DNA from: Pseudazoarcus pumilus
Lineage (GTDB): Bacteria > Pseudomonadota > Gammaproteobacteria > Burkholderiales > Rhodocyclaceae
Direction of reading: 5' to 3'
Length of the DNA: 64,000 nt
NCBI RefSeq assembly: GCF_002872475.1
Contig: NZ_CP025682.1
Span: forward strand, 2,418,001-2,482,000
The notes beneath the pieces are model-generated. The model was not told the DNA's origin and searched no databases. It saw only the letters and a program-made list of their open reading frames with translations. How positions within the stretch are numbered: the first letter of the stretch is position 1; the number at the start of each line of letters is the position of its first letter. Positions 1 through 7,131 of this stretch are shown in pieces. Both the position numbers and the translations under genes were made by a program.

Positions 1-1
1 C

Positions 2-643
2 TCGTACAAGGCGGGCGACCATGCCTTCGCGGTGATCGAGACACGTACAGTGTGGCCCCTGGTGGTGATCGACACCAAGGGTCGCGCCTATACCGTGCGT
101 GTATCGGAACTGCCCGGCGGGCGCGGCGACGGCAATCCGATCACCACCCTGGTCGAGTTCCAGGACGGTGCCAAGCTCGCGCGCGCGGTCTCGGCCGCGC
201 CGGACACGCAGTGGCTGTTCGCAAACTCGGGCGGCTACGGTTTCATCTGCAAACTCTCGGATGCAGTCAGCCGCCAGCGCGCCGGCAAGGCCTTCATGAC
301 GCTGGACAAGGGCGAGAGGATCCTCGAGCCGGCACGTGTGGCCGGCGACTGGATCGCCGCGGTGTCCGGGAACGGCCGCATCCTGGTGTTCGCGCGCGAC
401 GAAATGAAGGTGCTCGCCGCCGGCGGGCGCGGCGTGATCGTGATGGGACTGGACAAGGACGAAGCAATGGCCGCCGTCGCTGTGCCGGAGAACGACGCGC
501 CGCTCATCGTGGCCGGCGCCGGGCGCGGCGGCAAGGCAGCCGAACTGGAAATCAAGCCGGCCCAGCTCGAGGCCCTGCGCGGCAAGCGCGCGCGAAAGGG
601 CACGGCGCTGCAGCGCAACCTCAAGCAGATCTCACTGCTATAG
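2..643 (+). CDS. parC: DNA topoisomerase IV subunit A, C-terminal part (partial at window start)
   Basis: The last 213 codons of ParC, the DNA-breaking subunit of topoisomerase IV that unlinks daughter chromosomes. The frame is already open at base 2, so the catalytic tyrosine domain lies outside the window. What remains is the C-terminal beta-pinwheel, visible as repeated blades such as TVWPLVVIDTKGRAYTV, WLFANSGGYGFICKL and GRILVFARDEMKVL, followed by a Lys/Arg-rich tail ending LKQISLL. The blades read as ParC rather than GyrA; I see no GyrA-box (QRRGGKG-like). The stop is only 24 bases from the end of the IS110 transposase gene, so any parC terminator has been displaced or lost. Confidence 0.9.
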   Translation, partial: SYKAGDHAFAVIETRTVWPLVVIDTKGRAYTVRVSELPGGRGDGNPITTLVEFQDGAKLARAVSAAPDTQWLFANSGGYGFICKLSDAVSRQRAGKAFMTLDKGERILEPARVAGDWIAAVSGNGRILVFARDEMKVLAAGGRGVIVMGLDKDEAMAAVAVPENDAPLIVAGAGRGGKAAELEIKPAQLEALRGKRARKGTALQRNLKQISLL

Positions 644-651
644 CTGTTGTA

Positions 652-1783
652 GATACTCCGTTGACGGTCAAGCCTTTAAAAGAGTCTGAGCGCAGCTGAA
701 CAGTCGGCTCGAATCGAACGGGGTTCCATTGCGGATGCACGCCCAGATTCCGGTGAGCATTTTTCGCATGAGCGCACACAAGGCCTGGATGCGTTTTTTG
801 CCGCGGGCGAGCAAGGCTTCGTAGAAGGCCTTGGCGTTGGGGTCCGATTGCACGGCGACCATGGCCGGCATGAACAGGGCTGCGCGCAGATAGGCGTTCC
901 CGGCCTTGGACAGGCGCCCGGGCCTGTGCACGCTGCTACCCGACTGGTTCAGGCGCACGTCCAGTCCGGCAAAGCAGCTGACCTGCGCGCTGTTCATCTG
1001 CGTGGGCAACACGCACAACTCAGCCAGGATCGCCAGCGTGCTGGCCGCACCGAGCCCTTTGGCACAACGCAGGTGCTGGGCCATCACCGACAGTTGCGCG
1101 CACTGTTCGATGCGTTGCTGCGCAGCGCCTTTGAGCCGCTCGATGCGCGCATCGAGTTGTTCGATGCCTTCGCGCTCATCGTCGATCAGTAGCGCGGAGA
1201 CGTCTCGACGTGCCTGGAGCGCATGCAGGCGGTTCTTGGCCTGGGTGCGGGCGTGGATCAGGCGGTTGATTTGACGGCCCAGATCGCGCAAGGCCAGCCG
1301 ATCGGGCGCCGGCGGCACCCACAGCGCGGGCGCCATGCGCTGGGCGTATTCGGCCAGCAAGGCCGCGTCGATCGCATCGGTCTTGCTGCCTTTGAGTTTG
1401 ATCTGGGCAAAGTGCTTGAAGCTGCGCGGGTTGATCACGCTCACCGGCAGGCCGGCCGCGTGCAGGGCCACAGCCAAATCCACGAAATACACTCCGGTCG
1501 CCTCCATGACCACCCGCTCGGGCGCGAGCTTCTTCAGATGCGCCGCAGCCTGGGCGTGGCCCGCAGGGGTTTGCTCAAAGCGGCGCACCTTGGCATTGGT
1601 GCCGTTGCGGCGTACGACCAGATCGAAACTCTTGGCGGCAATATCGATTCCCACCACACACATGGGCTTTCCCTCCAGCGCAAGATTTGGTACCTGTGAA
1701 CACCGGCTTCCCCGACCTCGTACTTTTTGCCACTTCGACCTTGTGATGCAAAGTCCAGCTCAGCGCTGGCTTTCGGATACTCC
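652..1783 (-). mobile_element. IS110-family insertion sequence (approximate ends)
   Basis: The element holds one transposase gene on the minus strand and sits immediately after parC. IS110 elements lack long terminal inverted repeats and are flanked by a short shared core. The 8-mer GATACTCC occurs at 652-659 and again at 1776-1783, outside the two ends of the transposase gene, and is my best guess for that core. An 8-base match could be chance, so the ends are tentative. Only about 25 bases lie between the transposase stop and parC, so any non-coding RNA must lie upstream of the transposase, as in the IS110 rather than the IS1111 subgroup. Confidence 0.5.
668..1663 (-). CDS. IS110-family transposase (DEDD recombinase)
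   Basis: A 331-residue protein of full family length with both IS110 domains. The N-terminal RuvC-like domain has the DEDD acidic residues: D7 in GIDIAAKS, E54 in VVMEATGVY, and D96 and D99 in KTDAIDAALLAEY. A central helical stretch (about 120-190) is followed by the C-terminal transposase_20 domain. The conserved serine of that domain lies in GRLSKAGNAYLR (S252). No frameshift or stop interrupts it, so it may be active. In this family the protein works with a guide RNA transcribed from the element's own non-coding end. The ATG at 1663 is the obvious start. Confidence 0.93.
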   Translation of the reverse strand: MCVVGIDIAAKSFDLVVRRNGTNAKVRRFEQTPAGHAQAAAHLKKLAPERVVMEATGVYFVDLAVALHAAGLPVSVINPRSFKHFAQIKLKGSKTDAIDAALLAEYAQRMAPALWVPPAPDRLALRDLGRQINRLIHARTQAKNRLHALQARRDVSALLIDDEREGIEQLDARIERLKGAAQQRIEQCAQLSVMAQHLRCAKGLGAASTLAILAELCVLPTQMNSAQVSCFAGLDVRLNQSGSSVHRPGRLSKAGNAYLRAALFMPAMVAVQSDPNAKAFYEALLARGKKRIQALCALMRKMLTGIWACIRNGTPFDSSRLFSCAQTLLKA

Positions 1784-1790
1784 TCGAAGT
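1664..1790 (-). ncRNA. candidate IS110 bridge RNA / structured leader
   Basis: The stretch upstream of the transposase carries no recognisable gene but folds on paper. TCGAAGT at 1784-1790 is complementary to ACTTCGA at 1732-1738. These arms enclose a smaller hairpin CCAGC/GCTGG at about 1755-1769, flanked by AAAG and CTTT. IS110-subgroup elements are known to make a bridge RNA from exactly this position. The outer arm at 1784-1790 falls just beyond the proposed core repeat, so either the element is a little longer or the stem is coincidental. No guide loops were matched to target or donor. Confidence 0.3.
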
Positions 1791-1882
1791 CGGCAATGAG
1801 GCGGGGGGCCGCTCTACATACGAGGTCAGCATCGCGCTGCCTCAGGGTCGGTACGGCCTCCCCGGTGATCGGCTACATCGAC

Positions 1883-2175
1883 TGCTCAGGCAGTCACCTT
1901 CAACATACAAGGTCGGTGCGAGCGCAGCGAGGGCCGACGCAGTGGCATGTGTCAGCTTGGTGCGTCGCACTCGCTGCGCTCGTCGCGACCTACGAGTTGC
2001 TCAGGCAGTCACCTTCAACATACAAGGTCGGAGTGAGCCGCAGGCGAAGTCCGACGCTGCCCTGGATGCGGGGATGTCGCACTCGCTGCGCTCGTCGCGA
2101 CCTACGAGTTGCTCAGGCAGCCACCTTCAACATACAAGGTCGGGTTGAGCCGCAGGCGAAACCCGACACGCACTC
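1883..2175. repeat. array of REP-like palindromic repeats, three units of about 112-115 bp
   Basis: A 34-base segment (TGCTCAGGCAGYCACC... ending AAGGTCGG) occurs at 1883-1916, 1998-2031 and 2110-2143. Each copy runs into a palindromic element of the type GCGAGCGCAGCGAG or GAGCCGCAGGCGAA. The first two copies are followed by an inverted copy (CTCGCTGCGCTCG) before the next unit starts, giving paired head-to-head elements like BIMEs. The same palindrome recurs at 33064-33146 and 58769-58801. The rest of 1664-2220 contains no gene I can support; the stretch 1800-1882 looks like decayed repeat sequence. Confidence 0.8.
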
Positions 2176-2220
2176 CCAAGCCTTGCGCGGAGCGTCCGCC
2201 CTCGCTGCGCCCGCACCGGC

Positions 2221-3039
2221 CTACGGCAGAATCGCGCGCATCGGGTCGTTGGGGCGGATGGTGCTGGGTGCGCGCGGCGGCGGGTCGTTGTACATCGCGT
2301 CCAGGCGGATCGTCACGCGCCGGTTGCGGGCACGCCCCTCTTCGGTCAGGTTCTCGGTGATCGGTCGCTGATCGGCATAGCCGATCGCCGACAGGCGTGC
2401 GGCCTCGACACCGGCGGCCTCGAACAGGCGCACCACGGCCGAGGCGCGCGCAGCCGAAAGCTCCCAGTTCGAGGGGAAGCGTGGTGTGGAAATCGGGCGG
2501 TCGTCGGTGTGGCCCTCGATCGTGACCGGAAACTCGCTGCCTGCGAAGACTTCCGCGACCGCCAGCAGCGGCTCGCGACCGGCCTCGTCGAGCGCCGCAT
2601 CCCCGCCGGAGAACAGCACATTGGCGTTGACCTCGACGGTGATGCCGTGCGCGCCTTCGGAGACATTCACCTGGCCGCTGCGGGTGAGCGGCTCGAGCAC
2701 GCGCCGGATGCTCTCGGCCATGCGGCGGATGGGCTCGACTTCGCTGCCGGCGCCGCTGCCCGGCTCGCGTCGCGTGTTCGACACCGGCGGCTGCGGGCGG
2801 CCGGGCACGACGATGGGCGGGACCACGACCTGTTCGCTGGCCTGATTGACGGTGACACTGCGAAAGGCCGAGAGCAGCGAATCGGACAGCACCCGGTACT
2901 TGCCTTCGTTGACCGAGGACAGCGAATACATCACGACGAAGAAGGCGAACAGCAGCGTGATGAAGTCGGCGTAGGACACCAGCCAGCGCTCGTGATTCTC
3001 GTGGTGATCGTCGGCAGGCTTGCGGCGGCGACGTGGCAT
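2221..3039 (-). CDS. motD: flagellar motor stator protein MotD (MotB family)
   Basis: A 272-residue MotB-type stator subunit, which anchors the MotC ion channel to peptidoglycan. After a basic N-terminus there is one membrane helix containing SYADFITLLFAFFVVMYSL; the Asp of YAD is the ion-binding residue of the family. The C-terminal OmpA-like peptidoglycan-binding domain (about residues 120-250) includes EGHTDDRPI and RNRRVTIRLD. I chose the ATG at 3039 because the protein aligns from MPRRRRKP; the frame is open much further upstream, but that part is antisense-type sequence inside motC. It lies 14 bases after motC as the last gene of the flagellar operon. The name MotD rather than MotB rests on its pairing with fliA-motC. 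Confidence 0.88.
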   Translation of the reverse strand: MPRRRRKPADDHHENHERWLVSYADFITLLFAFFVVMYSLSSVNEGKYRVLSDSLLSAFRSVTVNQASEQVVVPPIVVPGRPQPPVSNTRREPGSGAGSEVEPIRRMAESIRRVLEPLTRSGQVNVSEGAHGITVEVNANVLFSGGDAALDEAGREPLLAVAEVFAGSEFPVTIEGHTDDRPISTPRFPSNWELSAARASAVVRLFEAAGVEAARLSAIGYADQRPITENLTEEGRARNRRVTIRLDAMYNDPPPRAPSTIRPNDPMRAILP

Positions 3040-3053
3040 CGACCCCTCCGTGC

Positions 3054-3794
3054 TCAGGCGACGTAGCCGCGCATGCGGCTCTCGACGATGCGCGGATTCT
3101 CGCCGTTGGCGATGGCGACCAGGGCATCGACCAGCATCTCGCGCTCGTTGCTGATGCGGCCGACGTGGGCCACCAGCTTCTTCGAGATCGGCAGGAACAC
3201 CAGGTTCGCGAAACCGACCCCGTAGATCGTCGCGACGAAGGCCACGGCGATGCCCGCGCCCAGGCGGGACGGATCGGTGAGGTTTTCCATGACGTGGATC
3301 AGGCCCAGCACCGCGCCGAGGATGCCGATGGTCGGCGAATAGCCGCCGGCCGCCTCCCAGATGCGCGCATTCTGCTTCATGCGCGCCTCGGCCGCGTCGA
3401 TCTCGATGGTCAGCAGTTCGCGCAGCCGCTCGGGCTCCACGCCGTCGACGAGCAACTGCAGGCCACGACGCAGGAAGGCGTCCTCCTGCTCCTCGATGCG
3501 CCCCTCGAGCGCGAGCAAGCCGTCGCGACGCGCGGTGTAGCTCCACTGCACGGCATGGCCGATGAGTTCCTCGCGGCGCTCGGGCGGCGGCACGAACACC
3601 CAGCGCGTCATGCGCATGCCGTCGATGAACACGTGCAGCGGGCTTTGCAGCATGACGGCGCCGAGCGTGCCGCCGAACACGATGAGAAAGGCGGTCGGCT
3701 GCAGCAGCGAGGCGACATGGCCGCCCTCGACGATCTGCCCGAGGATGATCGCCGCGACGCCCAGAATCAGGCCGAGTACGCTGATGCGATCCAT
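3054..3794 (-). CDS. motC: flagellar motor stator protein MotC (MotA family)
   Basis: A 246-residue MotA/ExbB-type proton channel subunit that forms the torque-generating stator with MotD. It starts MDRISVLGLILG with the first membrane helix, followed by a second (FLIVFGGTLGAVML), a charged cytoplasmic loop (about residues 65-145, the rotor-facing part) and two C-terminal helices (SPTIGILGAVLGLIHVM and AVAFVATIYGVGFANLVFLPI). The conserved Pro and Thr/Ala channel positions are present. The ATG at 3794 gives the normal family length. It lies 44 bases after fliA and directly before motD, so the pair is probably read from the flhBAFG-fliA transcript. Confidence 0.9.
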   Translation of the reverse strand: MDRISVLGLILGVAAIILGQIVEGGHVASLLQPTAFLIVFGGTLGAVMLQSPLHVFIDGMRMTRWVFVPPPERREELIGHAVQWSYTARRDGLLALEGRIEEQEDAFLRRGLQLLVDGVEPERLRELLTIEIDAAEARMKQNARIWEAAGGYSPTIGILGAVLGLIHVMENLTDPSRLGAGIAVAFVATIYGVGFANLVFLPISKKLVAHVGRISNEREMLVDALVAIANGENPRIVESRMRGYVA

Positions 3795-3838
3795 CAGGCG
3801 CGCTCCCGGTTGGTTCGCGGGCGATACATCGGCGCGCT

Positions 3839-4699
3839 TCAGCCCTTGGAGCGCGGCGGGCGGCCGCGCCGTTTGGCCGGCGCCGGTGCGCCCTCGCCGA
3901 ACACGTTGGCGCGCAGTCGCGCCACCGCCTGGCTGTGCAGCTGGCACACACGCGACTCGGTCACGCCCAGCACCTCGCCGATCTCGCGCAGGTTCAGTTC
4001 CTCGTCGTAGTACAGGCTCATGACGAGTTGTTCGCGCTCGGGCAGCGCACCGATGGCCGACACCAGCGCACGGCGAAAATCCGCGTCCTCGAGCAGCCCC
4101 AGCGGGTCGGCATCCTGGTCGACGACGTGATGCTCGAAGAAGTCCTCGTCCTCGCCGGACTTGAAGTCCTCGAAATACACCAGCTGATGACCGCGCGCCT
4201 CCTGCAGGATCTGCTGGTATTCGGGTAGCGGCACGCCGATCTCGCCAGCCAGTTCGGTCTCGTTGGGCGCCCGACCGAAGCGCTGTTCGAGCGTCTGCAC
4301 CGCTGCCTCGACGCGACGCATGTCGCGGCGCAGGCTACGCGGCATCCAGTCGTCCTCGCGCAATCCGTCGAGCATTGCGCCGCGGATGCGCTGCGAGGCG
4401 TAGGTCTCGAACTGCGCCGCACCGTCCTCGTAGCGATCGACGGCATCGAGCAGCCCGATCATGCCGTTTTGCATGAGATCGTCGATGTTGACGCTGGAAG
4501 GCAGCTTCGCCATCAGGTGAAAGGCGATGCGCTTGACCAGCGGCGCGTACAGTTCTACCAGTTGCCCCTTGTCGGGATTTCCTTCGGAGTCGTACATCCA
4601 GAGCGCCCGCGTATTCCTTCGGCCAGTGCCGCCATTATGCACGTCGGCGCTGCGGCTTTGCTCGGCCAGGGGTATGACTTTGCGCGCGTAGCTCAGCAT
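3839..4699 (-). CDS. fliA: flagellar sigma factor FliA (sigma-28)
   Basis: Sigma factor for late flagellar and chemotaxis genes. Region 2 is seen in LVELYAPLVKRIAFHLMAKL...DDLMQNGMIGLLDAVDRY...QRIRGAMLDGLREDDWMPRS. Region 3 follows, and region 4 contains the recognition helix LREIGEVLGVTESRVCQLHSQA. A basic tail (KRRGRPPRSKG) closes it. Two starts are possible. ATG 4699 has a good ribosome site (GAGGA, 8 bases away) and lies 11 bases after flhG, giving 286 residues. ATG 4597 (MYDSEGNPDK) gives 252 residues, closer to the usual family length, but its ribosome site is poor. I list the longer form; the extra 34 residues would be an unusual extension. Confidence 0.9.
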   Translation of the reverse strand: MLSYARKVIPLAEQSRSADVHNGGTGRRNTRALWMYDSEGNPDKGQLVELYAPLVKRIAFHLMAKLPSSVNIDDLMQNGMIGLLDAVDRYEDGAAQFETYASQRIRGAMLDGLREDDWMPRSLRRDMRRVEAAVQTLEQRFGRAPNETELAGEIGVPLPEYQQILQEARGHQLVYFEDFKSGEDEDFFEHHVVDQDADPLGLLEDADFRRALVSAIGALPEREQLVMSLYYDEELNLREIGEVLGVTESRVCQLHSQAVARLRANVFGEGAPAPAKRRGRPPRSKG

Positions 4700-4710
4700 A
4701 TCGGCATTCC

Positions 4711-5517
4711 TCAGGCCGCCCGGCTCCCCGGCGCTCCGTTCGCGTGCGCGCTCCCGAGCGCGGCGAGCCGGCGCAGAAAGGCCATCTCGGGCTCGCGCGG
4801 CGAGGACAGCGCGGGCTCGGCCGCCAGGCCGCCGGCCAGATCGTCGCGCTCGATCTCGCCCAGCCAGGCCAGCGGCACGCCGACATGGCGACGCACCAGC
4901 GCATCGAGGCTGTCGAAGAAGGCCGCCGCCTCGGCTCGTGTTGGCGCATCCGCCACGGCGACATGCAGCGAGCCTGCTCCGGCGGCGGCCAGTGCCTTGA
5001 TCAGTGCATAGGCTTCGAGCGCGCCCGTGCGGCTGACTTCGGCCACCAGCATGCGGCGCGGTGCGGCGAAGACGAAGGGCGAGGGATCGGCCGCGGCATC
5101 GGTGGCGGCATGCACCAGCACGAACCCGGCGCGCCGGTGCAGTTCGGCCAGTGCGGCGACCAGCGCCAGGCGCCGCTCTTCGTCGAGCAATGGCAGGGCG
5201 AGTGCGGCCGCGCGCACCGGCACCCGTCCGACCAGACCGGGCACGGGCTGGAGCAGTTCGGGCACGTGCACGTGTTCGCCCAGTACCGCCAGCAGGTCAT
5301 GCCCCTCGGCCAGGCCCAGCGTCGCGGCCAGACCATCGCTGGCGCCCGCCTCGTCGAGGATGAGCACGCGTTCGGCCAGCCGCGCGACGCGGTAGGCCGC
5401 GCGCACCGCGATCGCCGCGCGCGCGCGTCCGGCCGCGTACAGCGCCACCACCTTGGGCGGCGCACGGCGGAACAGTCGGCGCAAGCCGGCCGCCTGGTCT
5501 TCGTGACAATCGATCAT
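4711..5517 (-). CDS. flhG: FlhG/FleN-like regulator of flagellar number, ATP-binding loop lost
   Basis: A 268-residue MinD/ParA-type protein in the flhG position between flhF and fliA. FlhG controls flagellar number and stimulates the FlhF GTPase through an N-terminal DQAxxLR motif, which is intact here (DQAAGLR, residues 7-13). The MinD fold can still be followed (KVVALYAAG..., RVLILDEAGASDG, GFVLVHAA), but the Walker A loop KGGVGKT is replaced by AGRARAA (about 29-35), and the catalytic Asp positions after VLILD and LIDT are not kept. I take the ATG at 5517 as the start because AGAGGAGG lies 7 bases ahead of it. It is probably not an ATPase. The remaining C-terminal part is Ala-rich and poorly conserved. 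Confidence 0.78.
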   Translation of the reverse strand: MIDCHEDQAAGLRRLFRRAPPKVVALYAAGRARAAIAVRAAYRVARLAERVLILDEAGASDGLAATLGLAEGHDLLAVLGEHVHVPELLQPVPGLVGRVPVRAAALALPLLDEERRLALVAALAELHRRAGFVLVHAATDAAADPSPFVFAAPRRMLVAEVSRTGALEAYALIKALAAAGAGSLHVAVADAPTRAEAAAFFDSLDALVRRHVGVPLAWLGEIERDDLAGGLAAEPALSSPREPEMAFLRRLAALGSAHANGAPGSRAA

Positions 5518-5539
5518 GTCCAGGCCTCCTCTCATCAAG

Positions 5540-7021
5540 TCAGGCCCCTGCCCCGGCGGCGAATTTCATTGCCGCCTCGTCGGCATCGAGCTTCCACGAC
5601 GAGTCGGCGGCGCGCGCGCGCAGGCTGCGATGCAGCAAATAGGCGCGATTGGGCAGATGCAGGTCTTCGGGCACGCGCTGGCCATTGGTCACGTAGAACA
5701 CTTCGAGCGCGTGGTCGATGGCCGCGCCCACGGCCGGCGCCAGGGATGCGGCCTCGTCGACCTTGGTCAGCACGCAGCCGGCCAGATCCGGACCGCGGTA
5801 GGCCTCGATCACGTCGTCGAGGGTATCGCCACTGGCGGTGGCGTTGAGCAGCAGCAAGCGATGCACGTCACCGGCGTTGGTGAGCATGGCCGCCTGCTTG
5901 ACGACCATCTCGTCGCGCTGGCTCATGCCCACCGTGTCGATCAGCACCATGTGCTTGCCGCGCAGTTCGGCGATGGTCTGGCGCAGGTCGGCCGCGTCGC
6001 GCACCGGGAACACCGGCACGCCGAGAATGCGCCCGTAGATGCGCAACTGCTCCTGCGCACCGATGCGGTAGCCGTCGGTGGTGATCAGCGCGATCTTCTC
6101 GGCGCCATGGCGCACCACGCAGCGCGCGGCGATCTTGGCCGTCGTGGTGGTCTTGCCCACGCCGGTGGGCCCGACCAGCGCGAACACGCCGCCGCGATCG
6201 ATCAGATCGGCGTCGCACGACATCGCGCGCAGGTCACGCCCGAGCGCGTTGCGCACGAGTTTGCGCGCCTCGTCGGCGCTGGCGGTCTCGCCCACGGACT
6301 CGACCAGACGGCGCGCGAGCCGCGTCGAGAAACCCGCATCCAGCAGTTCGCCCAGCACCTCGGCGCGACCCGGCGCGTGGCGCAGGGTCTCGCCCCAGGC
6401 GAAGGCGGCGAGCTGGCGTTCGATCATGCCGCGAATGCCTGTGAGCTCACTCATCAAACGGGTGTTGGCTTCCTGCAGCGCGGCGATGCGCGCATCGTCC
6501 TCGTTCGGAGCAGGCGCCTCCTCGCGCGTGCGCGTCACCGCCGGCGCGGGCCGGGCGCGCTCGACCGGTTCGAGCTCGCCGGTGATGCTGTCGGCCAGAT
6601 GTCGCGTCAGCGTCGAGGCGATGTCGGATGTATCGCGCGGCGGCGCCGGTTCGACGCGCTCGCGCGGCGGCTCGCTCGTCTCGTAGCCGCGCTTGCGGAT
6701 CAGATAGTCGGGGGTTTCCATGCGCGGCGGGTTGAACGGACGAATGGTGCGTTGCGGCGCCTGCGCACGGCCGCCGCCCAGGCTGACGCGGCAATCCTCG
6801 TCCTCGTGACTCGACGGCGGCACGGAATCCGCTGCGGTGGCAGCGGGTCGCGGCGTTTCGCGACGCGGCGCGGCCCCGACGGCATCGGCCGGCAGCGCGA
6901 GGATCTCGACCCCACCCTCGACGGAGCGGTTGGCCAGCACGATCGCATCGGCGCCGAGGTCGGCCTTCAGGGCGCGCAGGGCTTCGCGGGCGGTGTTGGC
7001 AAAGTAGCGCTTGACGTTCAT
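5540..7021 (-). CDS. flhF: flagellar biosynthesis GTPase FlhF
   Basis: SRP-type GTPase that places the flagellum and recruits the first basal-body parts. It begins MNVKRYFANTAREALRALK, a typical FlhF B-domain start, followed by a long disordered Pro/Arg/Glu-rich linker (about residues 50-175). A helical N domain follows, then the G domain with the P-loop GPTGVGKTTTTAKIA (about 284-298), TTDGYRIGAQEQLRIYG, DTVGMSQRDEM (G3) and LTKVDEA (G4). The protein has 493 residues from ATG 7021, which has GGAGAAC just ahead of it. It ends 22 bases before flhG. A strong hairpin separates it from flhA. Confidence 0.95.
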   Translation of the reverse strand: MNVKRYFANTAREALRALKADLGADAIVLANRSVEGGVEILALPADAVGAAPRRETPRPAATAADSVPPSSHEDEDCRVSLGGGRAQAPQRTIRPFNPPRMETPDYLIRKRGYETSEPPRERVEPAPPRDTSDIASTLTRHLADSITGELEPVERARPAPAVTRTREEAPAPNEDDARIAALQEANTRLMSELTGIRGMIERQLAAFAWGETLRHAPGRAEVLGELLDAGFSTRLARRLVESVGETASADEARKLVRNALGRDLRAMSCDADLIDRGGVFALVGPTGVGKTTTTAKIAARCVVRHGAEKIALITTDGYRIGAQEQLRIYGRILGVPVFPVRDAADLRQTIAELRGKHMVLIDTVGMSQRDEMVVKQAAMLTNAGDVHRLLLLNATASGDTLDDVIEAYRGPDLAGCVLTKVDEAASLAPAVGAAIDHALEVFYVTNGQRVPEDLHLPNRAYLLHRSLRARAADSSWKLDADEAAMKFAAGAGA

Positions 7022-7096
7022 CCCGGTTCTCCAGACGGTCCGCGCATGTCGCGCAGCATGGGACCCATTATCGCGAGCCCCCGCCAATCGTTAGGT

Positions 7097-7128
7097 CCGA
7101 ATAAGCGGGCTTGTTCCCGCTTATTCGG
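7097..7128. other. 13-bp perfect stem-loop between flhA and flhF
   Basis: CCGAATAAGCGGG at 7097-7109 and its exact complement at 7116-7128 enclose a 6-base loop. The hairpin starts three bases after the flhA stop and has no T-run on either side, so it does not look like a simple terminator. It could limit read-through into flhF or stabilise the flhBA message. Confidence 0.6.
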
Positions 7129-7131
7129 CCT

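Noticed and set aside
668-1663. Assignment of the transposase to the IS1111 subgroup
   Set aside because: IS1111 elements need non-coding sequence downstream of the transposase; only about 25 bases separate it from parC.
1883-2175. Possible CRISPR array
   Set aside because: Unit length is 112-115 bases, the intervals are themselves palindromic repeats shared between units, and no cas gene is near.
1727-2371. Open frames through the REP array
   Set aside because: They translate repeated palindromes into low-complexity peptides and have no ribosome site.
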